Positions 52,389 to 62,639 of a DNA stretch of 64,000 bases are shown here, piece after piece. Every line of letters starts with the position of its first letter. Positions within the stretch are counted from its first letter, which is position 1. This stretch comes from Periplaneta americana (lineage: Eukaryota > Arthropoda > Insecta > Blattodea > Blattidae). Location of the stretch: positions 103,799,274 to 103,863,273 of the forward strand of contig NC_091119.1 in assembly GCF_040183065.1 (NCBI RefSeq), written 5' to 3'. Under the pieces are notes generated by a model. The model searched no databases. It saw nothing but the letters and a program-made list of their open reading frames with translations, and was not told where the DNA came from. The position numbers and the translations under genes were made by a program.

Positions 52389-53590
52389 CACTTAAATGTC
52401 ACTGTTCATTTAAACCGAAAAAAAAAAAAAAAACATACTTAGGAATAAGATACAAACTTAAATCATGGCTCATCTGAAAGATAAATGAAAAATGAAAAAT
52501 TCAAGATTTTTTGGCTTACCAGGTCCCCTTAAATTTCAGTGTTTTTTAAAATGAACTAATCGCTGTTAGTCTTTTTTTTTTTTTTTTTCCAGTTCACTTT
52601 ATGTTAAATGAAAGTCCTCTGAAAATGCTATAGACGGAGCCAATAAACCAATTTTTCGTAAAATTGCAATGAGCCCCATCTGCATGTATACCCTTCTTAT
52701 AATAAACATTGTAACCTGGACTGTTAAAATGTGACATCTGCTTGAAAATTTTAACATCAACTACAATTTTTGAGTTCACTGGGTCCTTTCCTTTAAAAGC
52801 CATTATTTTCGTTTTCGTCAGTGCTGTATTAAATATAATAAATGACTATAATATTAAATACAAATACACAAAATCTGGAACTTAATTTTAGAAAACTATA
52901 GGCTGAGCCAACTTCAGCTAAAAGGACCATTTGCAGTGTGTAAACCAAATACTTGTAAAATTGTAGAATAGACTCCTCATCTAACTACTCTGAATTATCT
53001 TGAAGACAAGATCTAAGATAGAGCAACTCTAAGAATTCATCAGTGCTATAGAGACAGTGATATAATAGCAAACTGATTTGTATAGACCTATTTATTTATT
53101 CTCATAATCCTTTATTCGTCTTTTCATTTGACAACTCAAGTTATCAATTCTCTTATTTCTGTAACCATACACTTCTTGTCCAGTCGTTGGCTACTGCAGA
53201 ATTAAGGCTGAAATATTCCCAGCCACTTTTGATAGTACCTCTGATTGAGGTTCTGGCTGATATGTACATCTATTATCAGACAGTACATCTCACTTGACAA
53301 TGCATGCCAGAGGAAGAACAATTGTTTGTATCATATAATTCTGAAGTCTGATTAATGTAATATGTAGCTAGTCGGCAATGTATGCAATGGAGGGGAAAAG
53401 AAATTGGTCACCTACCCAATTATCTTCCGGCTTAGTTGCTTCATGAGTGATGACTTATTGGTGTCACTTATGAGATTCAGACCTGTCTTCGGACAGCTGA
53501 CAAAGCAATAACTTCTGATAGGCTCAAAAACTTTTATCTCACGTAAAGTCTGTCAGGAATGGTGGAGAAGCTCATTTTTTTTACTGATTG
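52389..53590. other. Unassigned stretch
   Basis: Poly-A (52418-52433) and poly-T (52573-52589) tracts, chance ORFs only. The two opposite homopolymers, ~140 bp apart, may mark an old insertion. Confidence 0.4.
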
Positions 53591-53751
53591 CTATAGACTT
53601 ATTCCACGTTAAGAAAAACGCATTGAGCATATAGGGCTGTTCGATCAAATGATCAGTTGGCACAGAAACGCCTGCCTGCCACAGCTTCCACAATGTGCTC
53701 TGCAAGGTCCATGAAACCAATGACTTTTTCTTAATGTGGAATGATTTATAG
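53591..53751. mobile_element. Small foldback element (~160 bp)
   Basis: Arms 53591-53625 and 53718-53751 are inverted with about five mismatches (shared TTATTCCACGTTAAGAAAAA-type core). AT-rich flanks; the target duplication is not clear. Confidence 0.65.
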
Positions 53752-55376
53752 TAAAGCATGCAGGAATCTCAGCCCTTTCGTTCTCGTTTTCTAAAAAAGT
53801 CTCCTCCGAGTAGCCAATTTGGATGTTCTTTTCTTTAACATTTTATCGGGCTCTAGCATCCATACGCTTGAGGGTAAAGGGTGTCCTTTGGACTGCAGTT
53901 AGAATTTGGTGACCTCTCTGCTCTACATACATCAGCTTTCTTCCCGCTGCACATTCGGCAGAGTTATGGTGGTGAAAATCTTCACAGATGGATAGATTAT
54001 AACCTTGGACTTGTTTCGAAAATAAACTTCTATTTGGGATTCCGATTTTGCTGCTCCTGCGTCCGATGTGAGTCACGGGTGAATGCAACACCGCGCCCCA
54101 TTCCTCTATTGCGTCATTAGGCCTATATACCTACGTCGTCCATTTTCCTACAACTCCAACCACATAATCCCTCATACATGCACTTCTTCCCTGAAGAAGA
54201 TGGCAGAGCTAGCCGTCGAAAGATTGGAATCTAATCTCCAACTCACCTGGCTGAGAACCCAAGAAGAGTTATTCTATATCAAACGCCGGGAAAGCCTCAA
54301 GTCATACTAATTTATTTGTTGGTTCACTACCCAGTATCTTATTCACTTACTCAAGTGCTCACTAGTACACTTTCTCGTCAATGTTTTTCCTGTACCATCT
54401 GATAATTTCGAAATGTGTTGCAGGGAAGCGTGTGTGTGTGTGTGTGTGTGGGTCAGACATTTGGCTGCAGAACATGTGGTTGATCCTTAGTGTCCTGCTG
54501 CAGAACTTCACCTTCAAGCCGGCACCAAACCAGAAGCTTCCAGACCTCATCAAAGTGCATGGTTTCCACCAGACATCACCAGATTTCTGGTTCTGTCCAG
54601 TGCCACAGGTGTGAACCTTTGCACAAGTGATTCTCAAACAACAACCTGTAGGCAATCCTCTCAGAGCTTTTCACTTAGGACACATGGATATGAAATTTAG
54701 CAGAGGAATCCTCGTCATTACTGATTACTTTCCAAATTAATGTGAAGTTTAGCTGGGTGCGAAATCACGAACTTTGAATATTTGATTTACATTTGTTGGA
54801 ATAGAAGCAGTCCTGCAGAACAGAAGGATAACTTCCATGGGTTGGAGTTTGAGAAACTATTCACTGCGGGAAAGCCACGTTACACCTGTGTTTAAACATA
54901 GCTACAAGCTTCAAACACAGGTAGCTGGAAAAATAATAAGAATGTGTTTTATGCTGTTTATATGAAGAGGCTAGCAGTAACTAGAGAGTATTGCTATTTA
55001 TTGAAGGTAAATGTTCTGTGAAGTTCTAATTGGATACAGATAAACAGATTGTTTCATAATTAAGACTAACAATTTTGGGATATAATACAGAGTAGTGCCT
55101 TACAAGAGGTGTCGGTATGCAACTGAGTAAATACAGGGAGGCTGATGCTGACGACTTCAAGAGAAACAATTATCATTTCGAAAGATTAACATTTCTCAGA
55201 AATAATTATTTTTTAGACATTCGTTTCATGGTGATGACTTTTCGATTCTCATTTTAGCATAAAAAATTCATTGAATTCTGCATCCATATATTAGCGTGCT
55301 TAAAAAGTAAATTTCCATGCCTGAAGTACTTTTAAGCACACTAATTAGAAATACTGAAAACATAAATTCCAATTAT
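53752..55376. other. Unassigned stretch with a (GT)n microsatellite
   Basis: (GT)n at 54429-54451. A 75-codon ORF near 54083-54310 includes a segment (CCTGAAGAAGATGGCAGAGC) of a kind often seen near Penelope-like or similar repeats, but this is only suggestive. A small hairpin (TGCTTAAAAAGTA/TACTTTTAAGCA) is at ~55297-55339. No gene recognised. Confidence 0.4.
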
Positions 55377-55882
55377 TTATTTATTATAAATATTCTCAAC
55401 ACAATTATTTAAAATTGAAATTACATTTGGAGATTTGATATATAAATTATTCACTTCCGAATCACTCACTTTTCTAATTACATTTATCACTTTCATTGTA
55501 ATAATTGTATATTCCAAATTACATAACAAGCAGAAAACAACTTCATAACAACCAGCAAAACAATCACTACATATCCAAAGGCCATGAAATCTATCTCTTT
55601 TTATATGAATATAATACACTTTCGTCTTCAACATCATAAGTTCGCCATTGCGTGATAACGAATCAACAATTTCATTCTCTTTAAAATATAAATACATTTA
55701 GGATTCTCGAGTGACTGTTCAAAATATTTTGCACGAAATACATGCGAAACCAGTGTTTTAAGCACTTGCTGTGTTGGACAATCTTCACTTGTCATGCTTA
55801 AAATGCTATTATTTTCGCAACTTGTTGCATAAATAGCAATTATAATTATGATTATTTTTATCCCTTTATCTTTTAAACACAT
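55377..55882 (-). pseudogene. Unidentified protein remnant in two frames
   Basis: Two overlapping minus-strand frames, 55882-55634 and 55697-55377, look like one broken coding region: the first ends in an ENPKCIYILKR stretch and the second begins at the same place (MYLYFKENEIVDSLSRNG) and continues with a CSDCFAG Cys pair and a hydrophobic segment. Codon use is AT-rich. I do not recognise the family; a transposon-derived protein is the default guess given the neighbourhood. Confidence 0.3.
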
Positions 55883-56279
55883 TTACAAACACCCATTTTG
55901 TAAACATGTCCACATTATTATTTTCAGTTGCAACAAATAATTTTGCATAATGTTTTTATTACATTTATGGTTCAAGAGTATTTTAATACTTTAATTAATA
56001 ATAAATCAGTTTAAGTAATGTATATTTTGCAAGACGCATGCTTCACCCTAAGCCTGAACACTGCGGGGACAGCGTGACTGTTATCAGGGAAGACTATACA
56101 GGTTCTAACAAACTTAATTACCATTCAGCTCATGCAATCTGTGATTTTTTTTCGAAACTAATTTTGAAGCTATTGATGTTACTGACGTAACACTCTTTAA
56201 TTATCAACTTCAAATATCAAGGTTTAGGACAACATACTGCCAAAATCTTCTGCTGAAAAGGTAGAAAATACAGGGAGAA

Positions 56280-57210
56280 GCTAAGTGACAAAAAAAATTA
56301 AGAAATCAAGAAAAGAATGCACAGCAGAAACCACTTTAAGAAAGAAATGGTCTAGAGTGCGGAAGAAAAAATAAACTGAAAATAATAGTAAATTACGAAT
56401 GAGAAAGTACAGAGAGAAATTAAAGGCTGAAGCAATGTTAAGAGATGTTGGATATGATTCACCATCTAAGTCTCAGTCATTGGGGAAGACAATACATCGA
56501 GCACAAAGAGGTCATTACCAACATCTCCAAGAAAGAAACGTGCTGTTGTGAAGAAACTTGCTGAAAAGTTTGGAGTCATAGAAACTTGCGAAATTAAGCA
56601 GAAGGAAGGTGAAAACTCTCATGATTATTCAGCTGTTTCACAATTTTACGAAAGTGGTCTAGAGTCTACTGTATTTCCAGAGCACAAAGATTTTGTCACT
56701 TTCATCAATAAAGATCCAGAAAAAGAAAGAAAACAGAAGAGAGTGTTTATGATGACAGCAATGGAAGCATATAGTTTTTAAAAGTGAATATCCAATGTTC
56801 AATTAAAAAATCTAAGTTTGCTAGTTTACGACCAAAATACAGTATATACTTCCAGTTTCTGAAAAAGATAAAAATGTTTGCTGTTGTCAAATGTGGACCT
56901 TCTTACTGACGGATTATGCAAGTGCACTGGAATATCCTTTCTACTAATAAATTATTAGAAATGTCCACATGTGACTAGAATATCGCATGCTACTTGGAAA
57001 GCCAAATGTAGTAATACTGAACAGTTTATAACAAATCTATTCCCAGATAGTACAGGTGGACAGACACATAAAATGGAGGCAGTCACCTGTCCTCCTGAAA
57101 CTGCAAGAAATATATTGATCAGACATCTTAAGGGTTTATGCAAACTATGTTTCTATGCAAAAACACAACTGCAAGAAATAAAATATCTGAAAGGAAATCT
57201 TACAACCTAA
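56280..57210 (+). pseudogene. Degenerate transposon-derived protein, family uncertain
   Basis: Fragments in several frames: a Lys/Arg-rich RKYREKLKAEA stretch (~56400), a SPRKKRAVVKKLAEKFG motif (~56525-56575), an ORF 56548-56781 with repeated acidic/basic blocks ending KERKQKRVFMMTAMEAYSF, and a later ORF 56971-57210 with CPPETARN and a KAKCSNTEQF start. The serine-proline-basic motif recurs in several insect transposon proteins I have seen but cannot name. No catalytic triad is identifiable. Confidence 0.35.
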
Positions 57211-58087
57211 CATGCTGTAGGCTATTACAAAAAGATTTTGCAGAAAATGTTGGAATAAAACACAAGGATGAAATGTCCACACATTGAGTCAAAAAGGGTA
57301 TTATCACATTTTCAGCTGTTTTGAATACTTTAAACAGTACAAAATCATATGCATTGGTCACTGATGATGTGTAACATGTAAAAGGTGCAGCATTAACATT
57401 CAACAGAATCATATTGGAAGATGCCATGCACAGCGAAGAACAGAATATTTCCACATTCTGTTTGTCAAAAAAGTGTACAATATCGTCTTGGAAAACTGTA
57501 CAATATCTACTAAGTTCAGGAGAATCGTCCATTTATATTCTAATACTTATTTTTACTGTTCTGATCGTAATTTAAATACGATAAATTTCTTCCATAAGTT
57601 AAACAGAGATAAATGTAATTTGCAGTGATTATGTCAGTAACAAGTGAATGTTACATCAGTAATATTATTTGAAATGTCTGTTTTGCATGTTATTTACATT
57701 TAACAAAAGTGTTAATGATTATGAAAAAGGTAACCTACTGTATATCAGATTCATAAATTATACAGTATTCATATTGCCTTTTTACTATGTAACTTCACAG
57801 AAATTCATCATTAAACATTTATTATAAAATCTATGTCCATATCATGTTACGTCAATAATAATAATTCATTATGCGCTGTTTTAAAAGTCCTGATAGAAAA
57901 CCCATCAAACAGAAGAGCATGAAGGGTTTTTTAAACTACAGGGGCAATGCCTGCATGAAATCAATGTGAACACGATTGTCCCTGGTTTAGATCCATGACT
58001 AAATATACTGAAAGAGATTTGTAGCTTGTAATTATTGTAATCATAGACACCTGCAAAATTAAGGGTCATAAAAACTTTTCTAAAAAC
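57211..58087. other. AT-rich stretch, nothing recognised
   Basis: No repeat, ORF or RNA gene supported. Confidence 0.4.
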
Positions 58088-58760
58088 GTATGCTACATGG
58101 TTGTGAAACTTGGACTCTCACTGTGAGAGAGGAAAAGAGGTTAAGGTTGTTTGAGAATAATGTGCTTAGGAAAATATTTGGGGCTAAGAAGGATGAAGTC
58201 AGTGGCGTATACTGGTTAAAGGGTTTGGGCTACCGCTGACCCTATTATTACACAAAATATATCTAACAATTACTTTAATTTTAATTACTATGGTAAAACT
58301 AATAATACAAAATTATTACATTATGTTATATTATAAACTTTTTCTTTTGTAATTTCCTTGGGCTACCACCGGTAGCCCCGGTAGCCCGCAAAATACGCCC
58401 CTGGATGAAGTTATAGGAGAATGCAGAAAATTACACAATGCAGAACTGCACACATTGTATTCTTCACCTGACATAATTAGGAACATTAAATCCAGACGTT
58501 TGAGATGGACAGGGCATGTAGCACATATGGGCGAATCCAGAAATGCATATAGAGTGTTAGTTGGGAGGCCGAAGGGAGAAAGACTTTTGGAGAGACCGAG
58601 ACATAGGTGGGAGGATAATATAAAGATGGATTTGAGGGAGGTGGGATATGATGGTAGAGACTGGATTAATCTTTCTCAGGATAGGGACTGATGACAGGCT
58701 TATGTAAATGTGGCAATGAACCTCTGGAATCCTTAAAAGCCAAAAGTAAGTAAGTAACAA
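58088..58760 (+). pseudogene. LINE 3' fragment interrupted by a MITE
   Basis: 58088-58199 encodes a HGCETWTLTVREEKRLRLF motif and 58412-58691 an RRLRWTGHVAHMGESR...GRPKGERLLERPRHRWED end; together they form the C-terminal region typical of an RTE/Jockey-like ORF2. The 204-bp MITE (58200-58403) interrupts it with the 8-bp duplication GATGAAGT; reading continues in frame across the duplication. The stop is at 58689-58691. A short 3' UTR ends in GTAAGTAAGTAAC at ~58745-58757, a tetranucleotide tail as in RTE/CR1 elements. 5' truncated. Confidence 0.85.
58200..58403 (-). mobile_element. 204-bp non-autonomous hAT element (MITE), copy 2
   Basis: Reverse complement of 2581-2784 with two differences in 204 bases. 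The 8-bp target duplication GATGAAGT at 58192-58199 and 58404-58411 is perfect, which fixes the hAT superfamily and both ends. Inserted in a LINE coding remnant. Confidence 0.95.
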
Positions 58761-58975
58761 AATAACAAATCTCTGTTACACAGAAAAGTTTCCTAATAGC
58801 CTAAGAATGTGTGTTTCAAATATCATGCATATAACATTAATAGTTCCGGAGATATAAAGTTATTAACTATTTTGTGTGAGAATAAAGCAAACAATTAAAG
58901 TTACCAGAAATTTCAAACAAAGTTTAGTGTAATTTAAAAACTATGTGCACCAGAGCTTTAAAAGTGACAGCTAAA
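58761..58975. other. Nothing recognised
   Basis: AT-rich spacer between LINE fragments. Confidence 0.4.
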
Positions 58976-59160
58976 AGGTTCATAAATGTGCATCACATTT
59001 TGTGTCATCAAACTTCTTATTGTAATCTGTTTTTAAGTTGATTTTAGTTCCTTTCTTTGCTAACATATCTGCTTTCTCGTGACCATTCAGTCCACAGTGG
59101 GCCGGGATCCATTGGAAGACCACTTTTTTATTGTAAATGTGGGGAAGCAAGAAGGATGAC
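58976..59160 (-). pseudogene. LINE RNase H fragment
   Basis: The minus-strand frame holds VVFQWIPAHCGLNGHEKADMLAKKG, the last block of a LINE RNase H domain (His and Asp), followed by a short tail to 58980. It begins at ~59130 and is preceded by poly-A/(CA)n sequence, so only ~50 codons are left. It is a different copy from the LINE at 59228-60250, whose equivalent block is at 59750. Confidence 0.75.
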
Positions 59161-59183
59161 GACTTCATTGTGAAATCCAGAGC

Positions 59184-59227
59184 AAAAAAAAAAAAAAACA
59201 CACACACGTACACACACACACACACAC
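59184..59227. repeat. Poly-A followed by (CA)n
   Basis: A15 then CACACACA-type repeats directly before the LINE 3' end at ~59228. Confidence 0.95.
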
Positions 59228-60250
59228 GAGAAATGAGGGGTAGTTTGATCGGTGTTCATTATAGATGCCTGTTGCTAGTAGCCAGAGTTGGGGTGTAGTC
59301 AATATATACTGCAGGGCTGTGTCTTCTGCAACTGGTACTGATGATTTTAATTTACTTCTTTTGTGGTTTATGGATGGACAGTATAGAAGAATGTGTTCCA
59401 GATCTTCATCATGATTATTACACCACAGACAAGTAGGATTATCAGAAATGTGAAATCGGTGTAGGTATAATTGAGTGACAATGTGATCTGTTCTGGCTCT
59501 TGTTAGGGCAAGTTTTTGTACATTTCCAGGTCATTTGGTTTCTGTTGTACAGACTGTAAAATTTTTCCTTTGTCAGAAGAGAGCCAATTGTTGATCCATA
59601 GGTTTGTAAAATGAGACTTCACTGAAGCAAAAGCACGGATAGAGATACCACTTGAAGAGGTCTTGGTTGTAAATACGGTATGTTGCCTGTTTTGCAATAT
59701 TACCAACTTTCTCATTTCCAGGTATACCACAATGACTAGGTATCCATTGAAATGTTATTTCCTTTTGGAGTTCTTTTAGTTTACTTAGTTGTTTCCGAAG
59801 TGGAATAATTCTATGTGCACATAGGTTTGGTACATATTTAATTATATAATTGGAGTCGGTAAGTATGGAAATAGATTTTTCAGGAATTTGAGTAACATAC
59901 TGAAGAGCAGCATCAATAGCTAGCAATTCAGTGTCAAGACTGGAGGAGGATGAACATGGTATGAAATAACTTTCTTGATATTTTGGAATGCGTCTGTTTT
60001 ATAATGCTTATATACGATCAAAATTGACCTGTGGATGTGAAATATGGGGAGGAGCATCAGCAACTCATCTACAAAAAATTTCTGTTCTTCAAAACTCAGC
60101 CTTAAGATTATGCCTAGGAGTACCAAAAACCACATCACTGTTGCCCTAGAAACTGAATCTAATATTCAACTAATCAGACAAAAGGCTCTAAAAATACATT
60201 TAAAATTTTGTGTGATGAAATTTTCAAATTTCAAAGATTATTTTAAACCA
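59228..60250 (-). mobile_element. 5'-inverted LINE copy (twin-priming-like)
   Basis: 59228-~59985 on the minus strand encodes RNase H (ILTDSNYII, FQWIPSHCGIPGNEK) and the C-terminal Cys/His knuckle region. From ~59990 to 60250 the plus strand encodes the part that should lie upstream, the end of RT (YIRSKLTCGCEIWGG...VLQNSALRLCLG). The head-to-head order with the upstream part inverted is the signature of twin priming. Frames contain stops. Confidence 0.75.
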
Positions 60251-60640
60251 ACATTTTTCATTTTAAAAGTTTACTGGTTTTCCACCACATTTAACCATCC
60301 TTGCCCCTTGAAAACCTTGTGCACCAGAGCATAAATTCGTATTAAATTTTATGTAATATATATTTCTCACACATCAAAATGTATTTTACAGTAAACATAT
60401 TGTTTTTAATTCACTGGTTTTTCACAATATTAAAGTCATTCTCTCTCCTTAACATCCCATGTAGCATTTGCAATGAATTTCCCTATTCCTTTCCTTTTTG
60501 TATTAAAGGTTTTCTTTTGTTATTGGTAACCTATTTTTATTTAGTTAATATTAAGCAGGAATATGAATGCTTATAGAATAATTCATTAATAGTATATGAA
60601 AAAAGAAAACATCATTATGTCCGAAGTTAATTTCACCTCC
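60251..60640. other. AT-rich stretch, nothing recognised
   Basis: No supported feature. Confidence 0.4.
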
Positions 60641-60907
60641 TTCCATTTCAAGTAGGGGATGGAGGTGGGAGTTGCTGGGAAATATAATTTTCCCTTATCA
60701 TTGGTGAGCCGTGCCTACTACCATGGCCGTTTACCTACTACGTCACTTCATCCGTCAGAGCGCTCTCAGACGTCACAGAATAGATAGCGCTATCAATCCC
60801 TTCATTTGTTCTTTCCAAATAATCCTATTGGCCGGGTCATTACGTCTCATGAGGATAGAGGGGGAGAGAGTTTACCTGTTTTAACGGAGATACACGGAAC
60901 GTCACTT

Positions 60908-61090
60908 GGGTTCCGGTACGCGGCAGATACACTTAATAAGATTTAGACTCTCGTACGCGGAGATATTCGGAAACAATTGCCTTAGATTCAAGCTCTCGTA
61001 CACGACAGAAACATTTAACAAGACTTAGCATTTTGGTACGCGGCAGATATAGATAATGTGACTCGGGCTTTGTATATGCTGGAGATAGAT
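60908..61090 (+). repeat. 5' UTR subrepeats of the LINE
   Basis: Five degraded copies of a motif around CTCTCGTACGCGGCAGATA, with GTA starts at 60916, 60953, 60998, 61036 and 61072 (spacing 36-45 bp). Such 5' tandem subunits often carry promoter activity in LINEs; that role is inferred. Confidence 0.65.
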
Positions 61091-61788
61091 CAGTGGAGTA
61101 GTTAAATTGCGTCGTGTGTGTTTGGGATTTTAGTGGATCGTAGTTTGAAATATCGCTTGCTAGTGATACGTCTTGGGGGCAAGTTTTAGTATTTGCATCG
61201 AGTAACATATTTGTGAGATATATGTGTTTGAGGTAAATTGTATTGGGAATTATGTAAGGAGATATGATTTGAAATGTGAGTTCATGTTCCGAGACGGTTA
61301 GAGTGATAAGGCAGCGATTACGGTCTCACATATGCTTTTAGTGTTTTCCCTGCTCCAGTTTGATTGTCGCTTTCCTTCGCCGCTATTTTCTTATCATGTG
61401 CGTCGAGTTTAGTTGCTATTTAAATGATCCTTGAAATTGGAATTATCGTCCGTTACTTATTACGTGCATCTGTCTCCATCCCTCTCTCTCTCCGTTGCAT
61501 ATTCATTTTGTAAAGTGCAGAGATTTGTGTTACTGCTATTTGCACAGTTTATGTGAGCAATATGTGCAATGGGTAATGTATAGTGATCTGTCATGTAATG
61601 CCTTATGCTGGGTAGAGATTGTCTCTTATTGAGTGTATATGTATTTTTAGTTTGGTTAGTCAGACTGAGTGGTATCTATGGTCGAATGGATCATGTATTA
61701 AGTTAATGTGCTGGCTGGCTGTTGTGTTCAGATTCATACTCAGATAGTGGCTACAGTGCAGCGAGTGGTTAAAGAAACATTTCTAGCC

Positions 61789-62376
61789 ATGATGCAGGAG
61801 TCTGGCGCGCTGCAAACGTTAGCCAACCTTATAAAAGATGCGGTAGTGTCGGAGCTGCAGCGTAGCATAGACTTCAACTCCGAAGTTATCCAGGACCTGA
61901 AGCAGACTATTGAGCAACGGGACCGTAAAATTGGTGAACTGGAAAGAAAAGTGGACGATCTCGAACAATATCAGAGAAGACAATGTGTCAGGATCTTCGG
62001 GATCGAGGAGGAGGTTGGCGAGAATACCAACAAGCTCGTGGTGGAACTGGCAACGAACATAGGAGTGGAACTGAAGGTAGAAGATATCGACAGAAGCCAC
62101 CGGGTAGGCCGCACGACTAGCGACGGTAGACCGAGGACTATTATTGTCAAATTCTGTAGTTACAGGAAGAGAAGTGAAGTTTTCTTTAACAAAAAGAGGC
62201 TGAAGGGCTCCGGAATGACCCTGAGGGAAGATCTGACCAAGGTAAGGCATGGCCTGTTACGGGAAGCGATAGGCAAATTTGGTGTGTCTAGTGTCTGGAC
62301 TATAGACGGCGTAATATTCGTTAAAGTAGGTAATGTAAAGCACCGGATAACTTGTGCTGCAGATTTGAACTTCTGA
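61789..62376 (+). CDS. LINE ORF1 protein: coiled coil plus RRM-like domain
   Basis: An RNA-binding chaperone-type ORF1. The frame is open from 61702, but the first ATG is the MetMet pair at 61789; a pyrimidine/G-rich TGTTGTGTTCAG at ~61721-61732 could be a splice acceptor, so the true N-terminus may lie elsewhere. A heptad-rich segment encoded at ~61870-61970 (IQDLKQTIEQRDRKIGELER) is a coiled coil. An RRM-like domain follows, starting VRIFGIEEEV, with an IDRSHRVGR motif and a C-terminal RRM/CTD-like part. It ends in TGA at 62374-62376. Intact, suggesting a young element. Confidence 0.75.
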   Translation: MMQESGALQTLANLIKDAVVSELQRSIDFNSEVIQDLKQTIEQRDRKIGELERKVDDLEQYQRRQCVRIFGIEEEVGENTNKLVVELATNIGVELKVEDIDRSHRVGRTTSDGRPRTIIVKFCSYRKRSEVFFNKKRLKGSGMTLREDLTKVRHGLLREAIGKFGVSSVWTIDGVIFVKVGNVKHRITCAADLNF

Positions 62377-62451
62377 ACTGTGAGCTGTTGTGCAATGTTA
62401 CTTTTATTCTTCCTACTTTTTAATTTTCTTTAGTGTTAGTTTCCCAAGACT

Positions 62452-62452
62452 A

Positions 62453-62489
<37 letters not shown>

Positions 62490-62490
62490 T
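62452..62490. repeat. (ATT)n microsatellite
   Basis: About 12 uninterrupted ATT units between ORF1 and ORF2. Confidence 0.95.
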
Positions 62491-62639
62491 AATTATACTT
62501 TTTAATTCTTAGTCTAGGTTAGATCTACTAGCTTTTCAACTGGGTTTATATTTAGCTAAGTTAGCTAAGTTATTAATTAATAGGAAATCTTTACTTGTAG
62601 CAACTTCATATTTTTATATAACTTTTTTTTTCTTTTAAG

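Noticed and set aside
54083..54310. 75-codon ORF with MAELAVERLESNLQL
   Set aside because: Looks like the translated edge of a dispersed repeat; no supporting domain or neighbouring coding sequence.
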